64,000 bases of DNA from Shinisaurus crocodilurus (lineage: Eukaryota; Chordata; Lepidosauria; Squamata; Shinisauridae), in NCBI GenBank assembly GCA_021292165.1, contig JAHFWL010000291.1, forward strand, positions 18,862 through 82,861. Reading direction: 5' to 3'. The position numbers were made by a program, and so were the translations under genes. The notes under the pieces were generated by a model. The model had not been told where the DNA came from. It worked only from the letters and a program-made list of their open reading frames with translations, and searched no databases. Position 1 is the stretch's first letter. The number at the start of each line of letters is the position of its first letter. Positions 41,738-51,733 of the stretch are shown here, in pieces.

Positions 41738-43936
41738 ATGAAGGTCTTGTGGCTTCTCTTTTCTGCTCTTTCACTGCTATTCCTGGCTGCTCCAGGTAAG
41801 TTATTAAGCATAAGAGGTAGCAATCAATAGGACTGGAGGAAAACATAAGAGCTCTTCTAGATCAGAACATGGGTCCATCTAATACAGGGTTGGGGTTGGG
41901 GAACCTTTTTCAGTTCAGAACTGATTCTGAACAAGCATGTCATGAAGACCCTGGTGAGTTTGGCCCCCATTCACTCACATACACCAATCAGGAAAGGGGA
42001 AGGGCAGGCAAAGCCTTGCGAGCTGGCGCCTAGAGGAGCCACTCCTTGAGATACTGGCTCAGTCAGCAGACAGCTTTGCCCACCTGTTGCTTTCCCCAGT
42101 CACTCAGGCCAAAGATAAGGGGGAGTGAGTGCAGTTTTGGAAAAGAAGTATTCCCAAGGAGAACAGCTCCATTGGCCAAAATGGCCAGTCATAGTCTTCT
42201 AGGAAGCTCACTAGCACGGTATGAAAGGAACAGCTTCTCCTGATTTTTGCCCTCAACTCTCGGTATTTTGCTGTAATGGCTAATAGCTGTTGATAGATAG
42301 ACCATGAATTTTTCTTCCATGAATTTCTCGTATTCCCTGTTAACTCCATCCAGACAAGTGGTCATTGCAACAGAATGTGCTAGCAAATGCCATTCACTGG
42401 GATACCAATTCCTTTTGTCTGTCATTATTCTACTGCCCGTCTATTTCAGCAAGTAACCCTCAGCTATAGTATTATAAGACCGGGGGACGGGACGGACAAA
42501 CTTATGCTGGCTCAGCTTGTCTGAGCGTGGAAAGCTAAGCAGGGTCAGGCCTGGTTATTACTTGGATGGGAGACCCCTCCTCTAGTTTCCTGCATTGAGC
42601 AGGGGGCTGGACTCGATATCCTTGTAGGTTCCTTCCAACTCTATTATGAAAGCTATAAACAAATAATTATATGATTTTCTCCACATCATGTGTGATTTTA
42701 TGAACCTCCATGACCCCATTTACTTCACATGCAAAACAGGAATTACTAAAAGCCCCCATCTTTTATGCATTCATCGGTAAGATGCTCCAGCCCCTGGAAC
42801 ATTTGGGTTGCCCCTTTTCTCACCTTTTCCAGCTCTATGCTTAGTGATGACACAGAAACCCAGCGATAGTCGATTCAGAAGTCCAATCAGACATTTTTGT
42901 AATTCTTGATTAAATAATGAACCCTGACTTATTTCCCACAAACTTTTAAACTTTTTCATAATTCACAGCAAGCTCATTCATATTTTCTGCACCAGCCTTG
43001 TGCCGTCTGTATGGCTGGCTGGGATACTTAGTAAATGTACAATACTATGAGGCAGTCTGAGGGCTTTTTCACAATTTTGTCTTTACTTTTAAAAATTTCT
43101 GGAAAGGTAAATGCTTATCTGAAGGCGAGGAAGCTCAGCTCTTGGCACGTGCTTTCAAAACAGGGGCAGAGATCATCCTGGATTGGTGCTATGTGACCAA
43201 GTAACATTAATAATATAAGAATATAAGAAGGGCCATGCTGGCTGGATGAGACCAAGGATTCATCTAGCCAAGAATTTTGTTCATGCAGTGGCCAACCAGC
43301 TGCCCATGGGAAAACCACAATCAGGACAGGAGTGCAACAGCACCCTCATTTTCCCCAGCAACTGGTGTATATGAGGACAAACATGCAATTTTTTTAAATT
43401 CCATAGGGACTCCTACTTCCCGGATCACTAACGCCTTCCAATGTGTGAATCGACATGGTTTTTGTATGCGCACAAAATGCTCCTATCCTCTTCGGAGAAT
43501 TGGATTATGCACAAGGTTCAAATCTTGCTGTAAAAGGTGAGGGAAATAATTCTTCCAGGAAACAACTGGTCAAGTTAGTCAACTATCCTCATGGTCATGG
43601 TAGCCAACTAGCCAGTATTTCATTGGTTGGACCAGTTAAACCAGGTTCTCTCAGATCAGCAGAGTTCTTCACAATGCAAGATTATTGCACCCAGTGTTGT
43701 TAGTATTTCTAAAATCAAAAGCTGCTGGCAACCTTAAGAGGGCAGCAGCATACCGAGTAGGAACTATATGCTATAACTGAAACATTCAAGATGTGAATCA
43801 GCAACATTGTGGGATGGAAGACATTGTTCTCTGCCTTTTGTCCAGTCACACTTTTCTTGTCTATGCGTGTCTGAAATCTCATTTATTTCATCTTCTTTTC
43901 TTTTTCATCTTCTCTTTTTGCAGGTATTTATCATAA
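41738..43936 (+). CDS. Beta-defensin gene, three coding exons, canonical six cysteines
   Basis: Exon 1 (41,738-41,795) encodes MKVLWLLFSALSLLFLAAP and the first base of Gly, donor GTAAGT. Exon 2 (43,407-43,536; acceptor CCATAG, weak pyrimidine tract TTTTTTTAAATT) encodes a propiece TPTSRITNAFQ and the core C-x6-C-x4-C-x9-C-x5-CC with loops VNRHGF, MRTK, SYPLRRIGL, TRFKS, then K; donor GTGAGG, phase 2. Exon 3 (43,924-43,936; strong tract ending TTTTTGCAG) adds RYLS and TAA. Total 201 bases, 66 residues. The three-exon plan with a tiny last coding exon is that of crotamine-type squamate beta-defensins. The core carries many Arg/Lys residues, as expected of a secreted cationic antimicrobial peptide with three disulfides. 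AATAAA follows at 44,068. The intron contains a 5S-SINE/CR1 tail and another LINE tail. All sites are consistent, so this is probably a working gene. Confidence 0.85.
42485..42660 (+). mobile_element. 5S-derived SINE fragment joined to a CR1 3' end
   Basis: GTGGAAAGCTAAGCAGGGTC and CCTGGTTATTACTTGGATGG match 5S rRNA box A-C sequence; immediately after, CTGCATTGAGCAGGGGGCTG and CTTCCAACTCTATTATG match the CR1 3' end on the plus strand. A 5S head with a CR1 tail is a plausible SINE mobilised by CR1 machinery. Confidence 0.65.
43215..43380 (-). mobile_element. CR1/L3-type LINE tail fragment in defensin intron
   Basis: AGAATATAAGAAGGGCCATG, GCAGTGGCCAACCAGCTGCC and GAGTGCAACAGCACCCTCAT are antisense tail sequence. 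It ends only about 30 bp before the acceptor of exon 2. Confidence 0.65.
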
Positions 43937-44067
43937 AAACAGGACACAAATTCCTCTTAGCCATCACTTTATCAAATATGAACATGAAGCTATTCACTTG
44001 GCATCTAAAGGGATGTTGCCAGTGGGAACTCTTACATCAGCCATAAAAAGGGGCTTGGTATCCGTAA

Positions 44068-44073
44068 AATAAA
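44068..44073 (+). terminator. Poly(A) signal AATAAA of the plus-strand defensin gene
   Basis: AATAAA 132 bases after the TAA stop at 43,934-43,936, followed by GCATTGCTAAAATGTG. Confidence 0.7.
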
Positions 44074-44214
44074 CTGCATTGCTAAAATGTGCATGTGTCT
44101 ATTTTTATGCGATGGGAATGGTTTTATAAACTGCCGTTCTTGAGGTGACTTGTCTCCGAGTCACGCAACACTGTGATTTTACCACACTTGAGATAAAGGA
44201 TGAGATCAGGCAAA

Positions 44215-44580
44215 GCCGCAATGTAGAGCAGTTGAACTTGTTTCAGCCTAAGGGCCAAATTCAGATTTGGAGAAGCTCTCAGGGGCCACATTCCAGTGGC
44301 GTGCAAGGACAAAGAGAAAAGGGGCAGGACAAAGGCAAAAGGGGTGGGACCAAAATATATATTTTTAAAAAGCAAGCATATTTAAGCCAAAAGCTTATAC
44401 TGTCAGTAACTGTGACTTAGGAAAGGCATGTCAACTGTTTAGAATGGGGGGGAAAACAGCCAAAGCTGGGAAAACATCAAATGATTGGAGGTCAGGGAAA
44501 AGGGGGCAGGGACTTCTGGGGACCCAAGAGGGCTGGATTGGGACTCCATGGGTCTGAGGTTCAACACCCCTAATGTATCA
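44215..44580. mobile_element. Probable hAT-type MITE
   Basis: Left TAGAGCAGTTGAACTTG and the complement of the right end TAGGGGTGTTGAACCTC are similar inverted termini. The interior is rich in GGGGCC and GGGGCAGG. No clear target duplication, no coding. Confidence 0.4.
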
Positions 44581-44911
44581 TCCAACTGTGTCATTCCAGT
44601 AGTGCAAATGATGCTGCTCTAGCAGAAACTATGTGCAAGAGAAGAATCCAACAAAAGTTATGTTTGTGCACACGTGGGTATGCATTATGCTTGTGCAACC
44701 TGTTATGCATGACTGTGTAGGGATGTTGGAAATGAAATGCAATGGACTTGATTGTGTTCAGGGATGCATGAAATTATGTCGAGGACTGCAGGTTGCCCAG
44801 ACAGGTGTACTGGGAGTGGCTCCCAAAAGCCTCAAAGGGGATCTTTTCCAGTTCTACCTAGAGATGCCAGGTAGAAAAGAATGTGCCCATCCAAGCTACC
44901 TGTAGTTATTA

Positions 44912-45800
44912 AGAATCATAGAAAAGTAGAGTTGGAAGGGGCCCACAAGGCCATCGAGTCCAACCCCCTGCTCAATGCAGGAATCCAGGTCAAAGCATCC
45001 CTGACAGATGGCTGTCCAGCTGCACCTTGAATGCCTCCAGATTGGGAGAGCCCACCACCTCCCTAGGTAGTTGATTCCATTGTCTTATTGCTCTGACAGT
45101 CAGGAAATTTCTCCTGATGTTTAGGTGGAATCTAGGTTCCTGTAACTTGAGCCCATTATTCTGTGTCCTGCAAACTGGGATGATCGAGAAGAGATCCTGG
45201 ACCTCCTCTGTGTGACAACCCTTCAAGTACTGGAAGAGTGCGATCATCTCTCCCCTCAGTCTCCTCTTCTGAAGGCTAAACATGCCCAGTTCTTTCACTC
45301 TCTCCTCATAGAGCCTTGTTTCCAGTCCCTTTATCATCCTTGTTGCCCTCCTCTGAACCCTCTCCAGTTTGTCTACCTCCTTCTTAAAGTGTGGTGCCCA
45401 GAACTGGACGCAGTACTCAAGATGAGGCCTAACCAGTGCCGAGTAAAGGGGAATTATCACTTCACGCGATTTGGAAGCTATACTTCTATTAATGCAGCCC
45501 AAAATAGCATTTGCCTTCTTTGCAGCCACATCGCATTGCTGGCTCATATTCAGTTTGTGATCTACCACAATTCCAAGATCCTTCTCACTTGTAGTATTGT
45601 TGAGCCAAGTGTCCCCCATTCTGTAACTCTGCATTTGGTTTCCTCTCCCAAGGTGCAGCACTTGGCATTTATCCCTATTAAATGTCATTCTGTTTTTTTT
45701 CGGCCCAGTGCTCCAACCTATCGAGGTCACTTTGAATTTTGTTTCTGTCTTCCGGAGTATTAGGTATTCCACCCAACTTTGTGTCATCTGCACACCCGTT
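44912..45800 (-). mobile_element. CR1 LINE, 5'-truncated C-terminal ORF2
   Basis: The minus-strand frame 45,793-44,990 reads [110 protein letters not shown] and HLSGML with a stop. 5'-truncated just past the FADD region. The 3' end is at GAATCATAGAAAAG. Confidence 0.85.
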
Positions 45801-46004
45801 AAGGGATGGGGGCATACAATAATATTTGCTATTGTGGGTCAGTCCTCATATTATTAAGTCAGGGATCAGCTTCTTCTGACAGAGGCAGCATAACGTGACC
45901 TGCAATAACTCACTCTTCATTCTCTCTGCTGTTGTCACAATGCGTTTGCAAATATCATTTAAAAACCAAACATATTAAAGAGCTCATTCACGCTGGTATC
46001 TACA

Positions 46005-46306
46005 GTTTATTGGCCCAATATTCAGCAGTGTAACAAGAGAACATAGCTAAGCTTCTGTGTACAGAGTGCTAAAGGTTTAACTGGTCCAGACTGGATCTCT
46101 ATAAAGAGGGCTACTGATCCATTGCACAATGGCATAGGACTGAATGGTGCTGATGCAACTTAAGAAGCAAAATGATCAGCGATCAGGAACTCTAAGGTTC
46201 TAAACAGCCTGCTGTCCTGTATCTCTCTCCCAGTGTCATGTTTTTTAGTGGAACAGTGATGCAAAGGCTGTCCGGTGAATCTCGTTGTCATTGCTGCTGT
46301 TGGTAT
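46005..46306 (-). pseudogene. Orphan beta-defensin-like terminal exon
   Basis: On the minus strand TTTTCATGTTCTCTATTCAACAG is a good acceptor (AG at 46,308-46,307). Read in phase 2, as in exon 3 of the complete gene, the exon gives one base plus YQQQQ and TGA (46,290-46,288), then a 3' UTR with AATAAA at 46,010-46,005. No mature exon was found upstream on the minus strand within the window. A candidate leftover of a further defensin copy or the last exon of an unrelated gene; evidence is structural only. Confidence 0.3.
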
Positions 46307-46737
46307 CTGTTGAATAGAGAACATGAAAACCAAAGTTACAGCTGTGCACAAATAGCCGCTTGAAAATCTCCACCTTCTTTGTGGGCAGAGGAATGGGGGG
46401 GGGGGCATTTCACTGAATTTCTCCAGGGGAAGGGAAACTTTTCCATCAGTTTCTCAGGGGCGAGGCTCAGCATGAGCAGTGAAGGAGCACAGCTTCTTTC
46501 TTTTGTCTATACATAGTAATATGAACCAATGGACACCCAGATTTCTGTGGACTAGATCATGTGAAATGCTCTCGCTCCATGCAATTGTGGCATGACAGGA
46601 AGGGGAAGAGGCGTTGGGCAAGCTGGGAACCAGAAGTGCTTGGCCAACTCCTATTTTAAAGTGAAATGAATTGTTTCATGCCAGTATAATGTGAGTGTGT
46701 TTTTAATCTATTAGTTTCCAAACAGAAACGGTAACTA
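46307..46737. other. Stretch without a recognisable gene
   Basis: A G homopolymer near 46,400. Short frames, no domain. Confidence 0.4.
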
Positions 46738-47241
46738 TTGAACAAAGAAACACAGGTCAGTGTTATTCCGCCTGAGCTTTTCAAGTGTAACATCAGTTGG
46801 TGTGCCCCTCTATTAGCTATTCTGTTCTCCCTAATAAACAAATCTCCTGTAATCCCTGGGGTCTGGCTAAAGGCTTTTATCATACCAATACATAACAAAG
46901 GGCCCAAATTTGACCTAAATAGTTACCAGCCTATAAATTTGCTTTCTATAGTGGGGCAGGTTTATACAAATGATTTGTGCCTTAAATTGAAAGCCTGGAT
47001 CAATGACCATGATATCTTAGGGGAGGAGCAAATTGGGTTTCAATCTGGCCACTCTCCTTTTGATCATTGTTTGGTTCTGTCCCATTCATTGCACAAATAC
47101 TCCATCCCCAAAAGAGGCAAATTATTCACTGCTTTTATTGGTCTAAAGTCTGCTTTTGATACTGTATCCCGTGACCTCCTTTGGAGCAACCTGGAACAGC
47201 TCTCTATTGATAGGAGGTTTGTGGAGAAAGCCCAACACAAG

Positions 47242-47282
<41 letters not shown>

Positions 47283-48175
47283 TCTTCGCCCAAGGGAGGG
47301 GGCAAGGAGGGGGTGACCGGCCAGATGGGCGATTGATAAATGTAATAAATAAATAAAATGAAGTCATAGGAGAAGTAGCAGACAGACCATCATCCCCCAA
47401 CAAAGGAGAGTCTCGGTGGAGATCCACAAAAACCAAGGAAGGATCATCAAGGATCATCAAACTATCAGGGCAGTCTCAAAGAGCTGCAAAGTACTAGTAC
47501 GTCACCTTCTTCCCGGGCAGGGATAAGCCCACCTGAAATGAAGGGGCAGGCATAAGCCTCCACCTGACCTGGAGGGCGGGGAGAGTGGGAACTCAGGGGT
47601 AGAAAACCCCTCTCCCTTCCAGTTTAGGGTTGTTGGGAACCACGGGTAGTTTGGGGCCTGATTCATCTTCCAAGCGGCAGCCGGAGTACGCCATTCTCAT
47701 CCACGGATCGGCCGACCCGGAGCCAGGCTGAAACTGACTAGGCGCAGAGTCTTTGGTCTGAGGTAATTGACTAGATTCACTCCACTAGCCTAAGCCTGTT
47801 CACTGAGAAACCCAGGGGTCAATTAAGGTTGTGTTGATGTTGTAGTATTCCTGGAAAGCTGCTAGTTCCGCTCTGTGTTTTGTGTAACCAAATAAAAGCC
47901 TTATTTGGTCATTTAAAGGGCTGCAGTTTCCTCTTGTGCACGAAAGCCTCGTAGGTGATTGCCAGCGCTCGTACGGGCTGTAATTCAGTGCCGGTTAACC
48001 CGTTAAGCGCCGAACTCACGCAAAGGATCCTGTTGGTGATCCTTCACAAGGTTATTGTTTCTAATTCGTATTCTGCATCAAAACACATCTGCCCAGGTGT
48101 GCTGTAGTAATTATGGCCATTTCTCTAAGGAGATTTTTCTCCTCTCGTGGTGTTAGGCAAGGTTGGATTTTTGGA
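46738..48175 (+). mobile_element. Unassigned LINE RT fragment, interrupted by a solo LTR
   Basis: The plus-strand frame from 46,738 reads PGVWLKAFIIPIHNKGPKFD, SYQPINLLSIVGQ, LGEEQIGFQSGHSPFDHCL, LFTAFIGLKSAFDTVSRDLL (motif A; here IGL for IDL, so the first catalytic aspartate is gone) up to LEQLSID. After the LTR (47,220-48,048) the LINE resumes with GGTTATTGTTTCTAATTCGT, AATTATGGCCATTTCTCTAA and TGGTGTTAGGCAAGGTTGG, corresponding to the motif B region. Same family as 36,590-37,650. Confidence 0.8.
47220..48048 (+). mobile_element. Solo LTR of an LTR retroelement, 5-bp TSD
   Basis: Begins TGTGGAGAAAG and ends GATCCTTCACA (TG...CA), flanked by AGGTT on both sides (47,215-47,219 and 48,049-48,053). 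The undisturbed LINE sequence at 36,988-36,992 (minus) has a single AGGTT. Inside: a CA repeat (47,245-47,280) and AATAAA at 47,891-47,896, fitting an LTR poly(A) signal. 829 bp, no internal genes, so it is the product of LTR-LTR recombination. Orientation is set by the AATAAA only. Confidence 0.8.
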
Positions 48176-48800
48176 AATTCCATCCCTAAGGGGTGAAAAA
48201 AAGGGGGCATAATTGCCCCACTCTCATATCTCCTATGGGAAAAACAACAGGGGATCAGTTATGCAAGTTGGCCTCACCTCATAACTGCAGCAGGAGCCAA
48301 TAGGAGCAGTTATGCAAATAGCCCACAGGACACTTAGAATGTTTGTATGAATTCCTGCAGGGGCCAATAGGGGTCGGTATACAAATCTCTCCTAGGCCAC
48401 TTGGAATGTTCTCTGAGGGGGTGAAAAGGGAGGGAAACTTTTTAAATGACTGAATGACTGTTGTGGGGGGGGCGCGTCCCAAATCCTGTGTGTCCATGTT
48501 TCTGTGTGTATGGGCATTTGCGTGCATCACGTAGGTTCCTACATGGTTGACAGATCCACCCCGAAGCTGGCACGCATACTTTCCATCACCCAAGGACAAA
48601 GCCCGGTGGGTTCAAATCTCCAAAAAAGCCATCACTGTGCCTGTACGGCCCAAAATAGATGATAGCCAATGGCGTCACTTGGAATGTTTGCAGGGGCCAT
48701 TCAGGAGCGGTTATGCAAATCACTCCAATGATATTTAGAATGTTTGTATGAACTGCCGCTACAGGGGCCCAATCAGGAGCGGATATGTAAATCTCTCCTT
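48165..48800 (-). repeat. Dispersed DNA repeat, inverted copy of 27,000-27,715
   Basis: Reverse-complement match to the left copy through TGCCCCACTCTCATATCTCC, GCAGTTATGCAAATAGCCC, GGCCACTTGGAATGTTCTC and AAATCCTGTGTGTCCATGTT. From 48,660 to 48,800 the motif GGAGCGGTTATGCAAATC recurs, suggesting internal repetition. Confidence 0.65.
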
Positions 48801-48839
48801 TGTCAAAACAGAATGTTCATATGTGCTGCAGCCGGGGCC

Positions 48840-49195
48840 TTCACGGGGGGCGGGGGGAGCTGGGATTTCATTGTGCAGTCCCAGGGGCCGGACAGAGATT
48901 TGATTGTGTAGTCCCAGGGGGGCGGCGGAGGAAAGCAGGGAATTCATTGTACAGTCCCGGAGTGGGGAGCAGGGAATTCATTGTTCTTTAGTCCTGGGGG
49001 GGCGGGAAGCAGGGATTTCATTGTTGTGTAGTCCCGGGGGTGAGCTGGGATTTCACTGTTGTGTAGTCCCAGGGTATGTGTGCGGGGATTACACTGTTGT
49101 GCAGTTCTGAGAGGGGGGGGGAGAGCAGGGCTTTCACTGTGTAGTCCCGGGGGAAATGGATTTCATTGTGTAGTTCTGGGGGGGGGGAGCTTGAT
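48840..49195 (+). repeat. Minisatellite, unit about 30-55 bp
   Basis: The core TTTCATTGTGTAGTCCC followed by a G run recurs eight or nine times (near 48,866, 48,899, 48,940, 48,975, 49,016, 49,051, 49,096, 49,130, 49,162), with spacers such as GAGCAGGGA. Units vary in length. It directly follows the dispersed repeat. Confidence 0.8.
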
Positions 49196-49410
49196 TTGGC
49201 CATAGGTCGCCAGATCATGAAAACCACTACTCCCCCCCCCGCCGCCAGCAGCTGGAACTGTCAAAAGAGAGAGGCATAGGCGTGCGGAAAGTGGGGGTGG
49301 GCGGGAGAAAGGAGAGAATAGGATCAAGGACCAAGCTCCAGGCAACGGTCAGAAACAGCTGTTTGCTGTTAGAGGCGCAAAGAGGTTCTCGTGCGTGCGC
49401 CCCTTCCCCA

Positions 49411-49411
<1 letters not shown>

Positions 49412-49441
<30 letters not shown>
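49412..49441. repeat. (CA)n microsatellite
   Basis: Perfect CA run of about 14-15 units. Confidence 0.95.
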
Positions 49442-49443
<2 letters not shown>

Positions 49444-49499
49444 TCCATGCCCACTCTGGCGCTCCAAACTCGTGCAATCTGTCTCTCGCTCCCTAAACC

Positions 49500-49940
49500 C
49501 TGAGCTTAAGTGTAGCCTCTGAGTACTTGCCCCCCTGCGCGCGCTCCTCGTCTCTTTCCACCCTTGCCCACCCCTCTCCAAAAAAAGACAGAACTCCAAT
49601 CCGATACCTCCCTCCCCCGAAGAGAGAACAGGGGCTACCTACTGCATGGAAGGTCCGAAAGAAGGCGTTGATCTCCGGCAATAGTCTATAAAAAAGAAAC
49701 AAACCTTCGCCCCCCAAAGGAAGGAAAAAGGGTGGGGGAAAGCCCAGCTACATCGGCTCCGAACCTCCGAGGGCGAAGCGAGGATCCCCTCGGCGCGGCT
49801 GCTCCATGGTCTATCCGGAGGAGTCCCGCGGAAACAGGTGCTGCCGCCGCCGCCGCACAGCCAGCATGCGGAAGGGGGGCTCCTGGGGGCAGTCACGAGG
49901 GCAGGAAACTTTCAAGAGGAGGGAGCGCCAAGGTGATGTT
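49500..49940 (+). other. CpG-rich patch with first-exon-like frame
   Basis: Enriched in CpG and with few simple repeats. From ATG at 49,806 the plus strand reads MVYPEESRGNRCCRRRRTAS, then MRKGGSWGQSRGQETFKRRE up to GCGCCAAG followed by GTGATG (possible donor at 49,932). No domain and no downstream exon recognised, so only a composition signal. Confidence 0.25.
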
Positions 49941-49957
49941 TTCTTTCCTAATTCTGA

Positions 49958-49958
<1 letters not shown>

Positions 49959-49996
<38 letters not shown>

Positions 49997-50021
49997 TATT
50001 ATTATTTATTATTATTTATAT
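49959..50021. repeat. (ATT)n microsatellite, interrupted
   Basis: ATT repeats followed by ATTATTT variants. Confidence 0.95.
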
Positions 50022-50039
50022 TTTTTTTAGGTTTTGCCA

Positions 50040-50222
50040 ATTGACTTTTATTTCATAATGGTGAGGGACAGATTGAAAGAACTGCGCATGTTTAACCTTC
50101 ATAAGAGAAGACTGAGGGGAGATATGATAGCACTCTTCAAGTAGTGTCACACAGAGGAGGGCCAGGATCTCTTCTTGATCATCCCAGATTGCAGGACACA
50201 GAATAATGGGGTCAAGCAGGTG
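50040..50222 (+). mobile_element. CR1 LINE C-terminal fragment
   Basis: AGATTGAAAGAACTGCGCAT, GAGAAGACTGAGGGGAGATA and GGAGGGCCAGGATCTCTTCT match the segment [20 protein letters not shown] ... [11 protein letters not shown] of the other CR1 copies. Confidence 0.75.
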
Positions 50223-50689
50223 AAAGCACTGCAATAACCCTTTCCCATGCATTTTGCACAATGTACCCATTCCTTTCAGAATAGTGTGCCCATGGAATTT
50301 CACATTCATTCAAACCAGTCATTTGTTCTTTCCTCATCGCCTTCATGGAGTGAGCTACATGATCTTTCTGTATCGTTACACCCTGTTTTTAGTACATCGC
50401 GTCATCTGCTTAAAGCATGGGCAGTTAAGAACATACACCAAAATGTAAACGGAGCTTAATTGATCAGTACAATAATCCATTCAGTCCTGCATTTCCCCCA
50501 CCCCCGAAGTCATGAGCCAGACGTTGACTCGCACAAGCAGAGCACAACATTAATAGCAGTCGGCTAACTCTGCCCACCCCTCCAAACTATGAAACAGATA
50601 TCGTAGGCCAGGTTTCTGAAGCACCTCCATGAAGCTAGAAATGGGCATCCACCTCTAGAATGCAAGCAGAGAACCAAGTTACAAGAACA
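50223..50689. other. Stretch without a recognisable gene
   Basis: Short frames only. Confidence 0.5.
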
Positions 50690-51115
50690 GATGAAAAACC
50701 CTGCCAGACCAGACCCAAGGGCTTACCAGTTCAGCATCCTGTATCTCACAGTGGCCAACCAGATCCTATGAGAAGCCCACAAGAAGGTAATGAGGGCAAT
50801 ACTTAGGTCTCTCCCACTGTTGTCCTCCAGGAAGTGGCATTCAAAGGCATACTGCCTCTCAGCCTTATCCTAGTATATAGCCATCATGCCTAGTAGCCAG
50901 GGAATAGCTGTATCTTTCATGAATTTTCTGAACCCACCCATTGAAGCTTTCTACATTGGTAGCCACATCCCATGGTAGAACATTCCATAATTTAACTGTG
51001 CCATGGGTTCCCCACATTTTGGGGCTCATCACTCGAGTGCTGTTGGTGCAACCAGAAAATGGCTGTTGTGGACCTTGGCCAGCCGCAAAATGTCCGTCGT
51101 AGGGTGCGTGGTTGA
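50690..51115 (-). mobile_element. CR1/L3-type LINE 3' region
   Basis: Antisense tail: CACAGTGGCCAACCAGATCC, GGCATACTGCCTCTCAGCC and TATATAGCCATCATGCCTAG; then the antisense of a degraded C-terminal coding part (CATGGTAGAACATTCCATAA). Confidence 0.6.
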
Positions 51116-51204
51116 TCACGAAAGGCTAAACAAAATAAAAGTTGTATCCAGTAAATAGAAAGTGGTCCCAGGGTATGGTCTGAAGGCACATGAGGCAGCC
51201 ACCA

Positions 51205-51345
51205 TGCTGAATGAAGCTAAGCAGGTCTGGGTCTGGTCAGTGCTTGGAGGGGAGACCACCTGGGAACCGCATGTAGCCACCTTGAGTCCCACGATGGAAG
51301 AAAGGTGGGATGTAAAAGTAAAAAAATGAATAATAAAATAGAAAT
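51205..51345 (+). repeat. 5S rRNA-derived SINE
   Basis: GAAGCTAAGCAGGTCTGGGT, TGGTCAGTGCTTGGAGGGGA and GACCACCTGGGAACCGCATG follow the 3' two-thirds of 5S rRNA, continued by CACGATGGAAGAAAGGTGGG and an A-rich end (AATAAAATAGAAATAAATAA). The head and tail together indicate a SINE rather than a 5S gene. Confidence 0.75.
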
Positions 51346-51692
51346 AAATAAAGCGGCTCTTCATGAATTTACATGATTTTAAGCACTGCCCCCCACACAT
51401 ACACTATAATTCTTTAGTATGTGTTGTGTAGACACCAATGGAAACTTAATTTGACGGTGGTTTGGGCAGGCAGATTTGTGTAAAATATCATGAAGATTCA
51501 AAGTATAAATTTTAATTCTGCTGGAGCTTACTTCTATGGAGACAGCATGGAAAGCAAAGTGTGTGTTTCGGAGAAGTGAGGGGTATGTGTGTATGTGTGT
51601 TTGTGTGTTGTGCTGTTGGGGGTGTGCTTCCCCGTCCCCCACTCTGAACATCTGTATGTGTGCATGCTTTCTATTGCTATGTTTTTCTGTTT

Positions 51693-51733
<41 letters not shown>

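Noticed and set aside
48840..49195. CRISPR-like array
   Set aside because: Units vary in length, spacers are not unique, and the context is a vertebrate genome; it is a minisatellite.
49227..49454. Frames with poly-Cys/Val over CA repeats (also 47,143-47,460)
   Set aside because: Microsatellite artefacts.
51205..51290. 5S rRNA gene
   Set aside because: Diverged, lacks the 5' third, and continues into an A-rich SINE tail.
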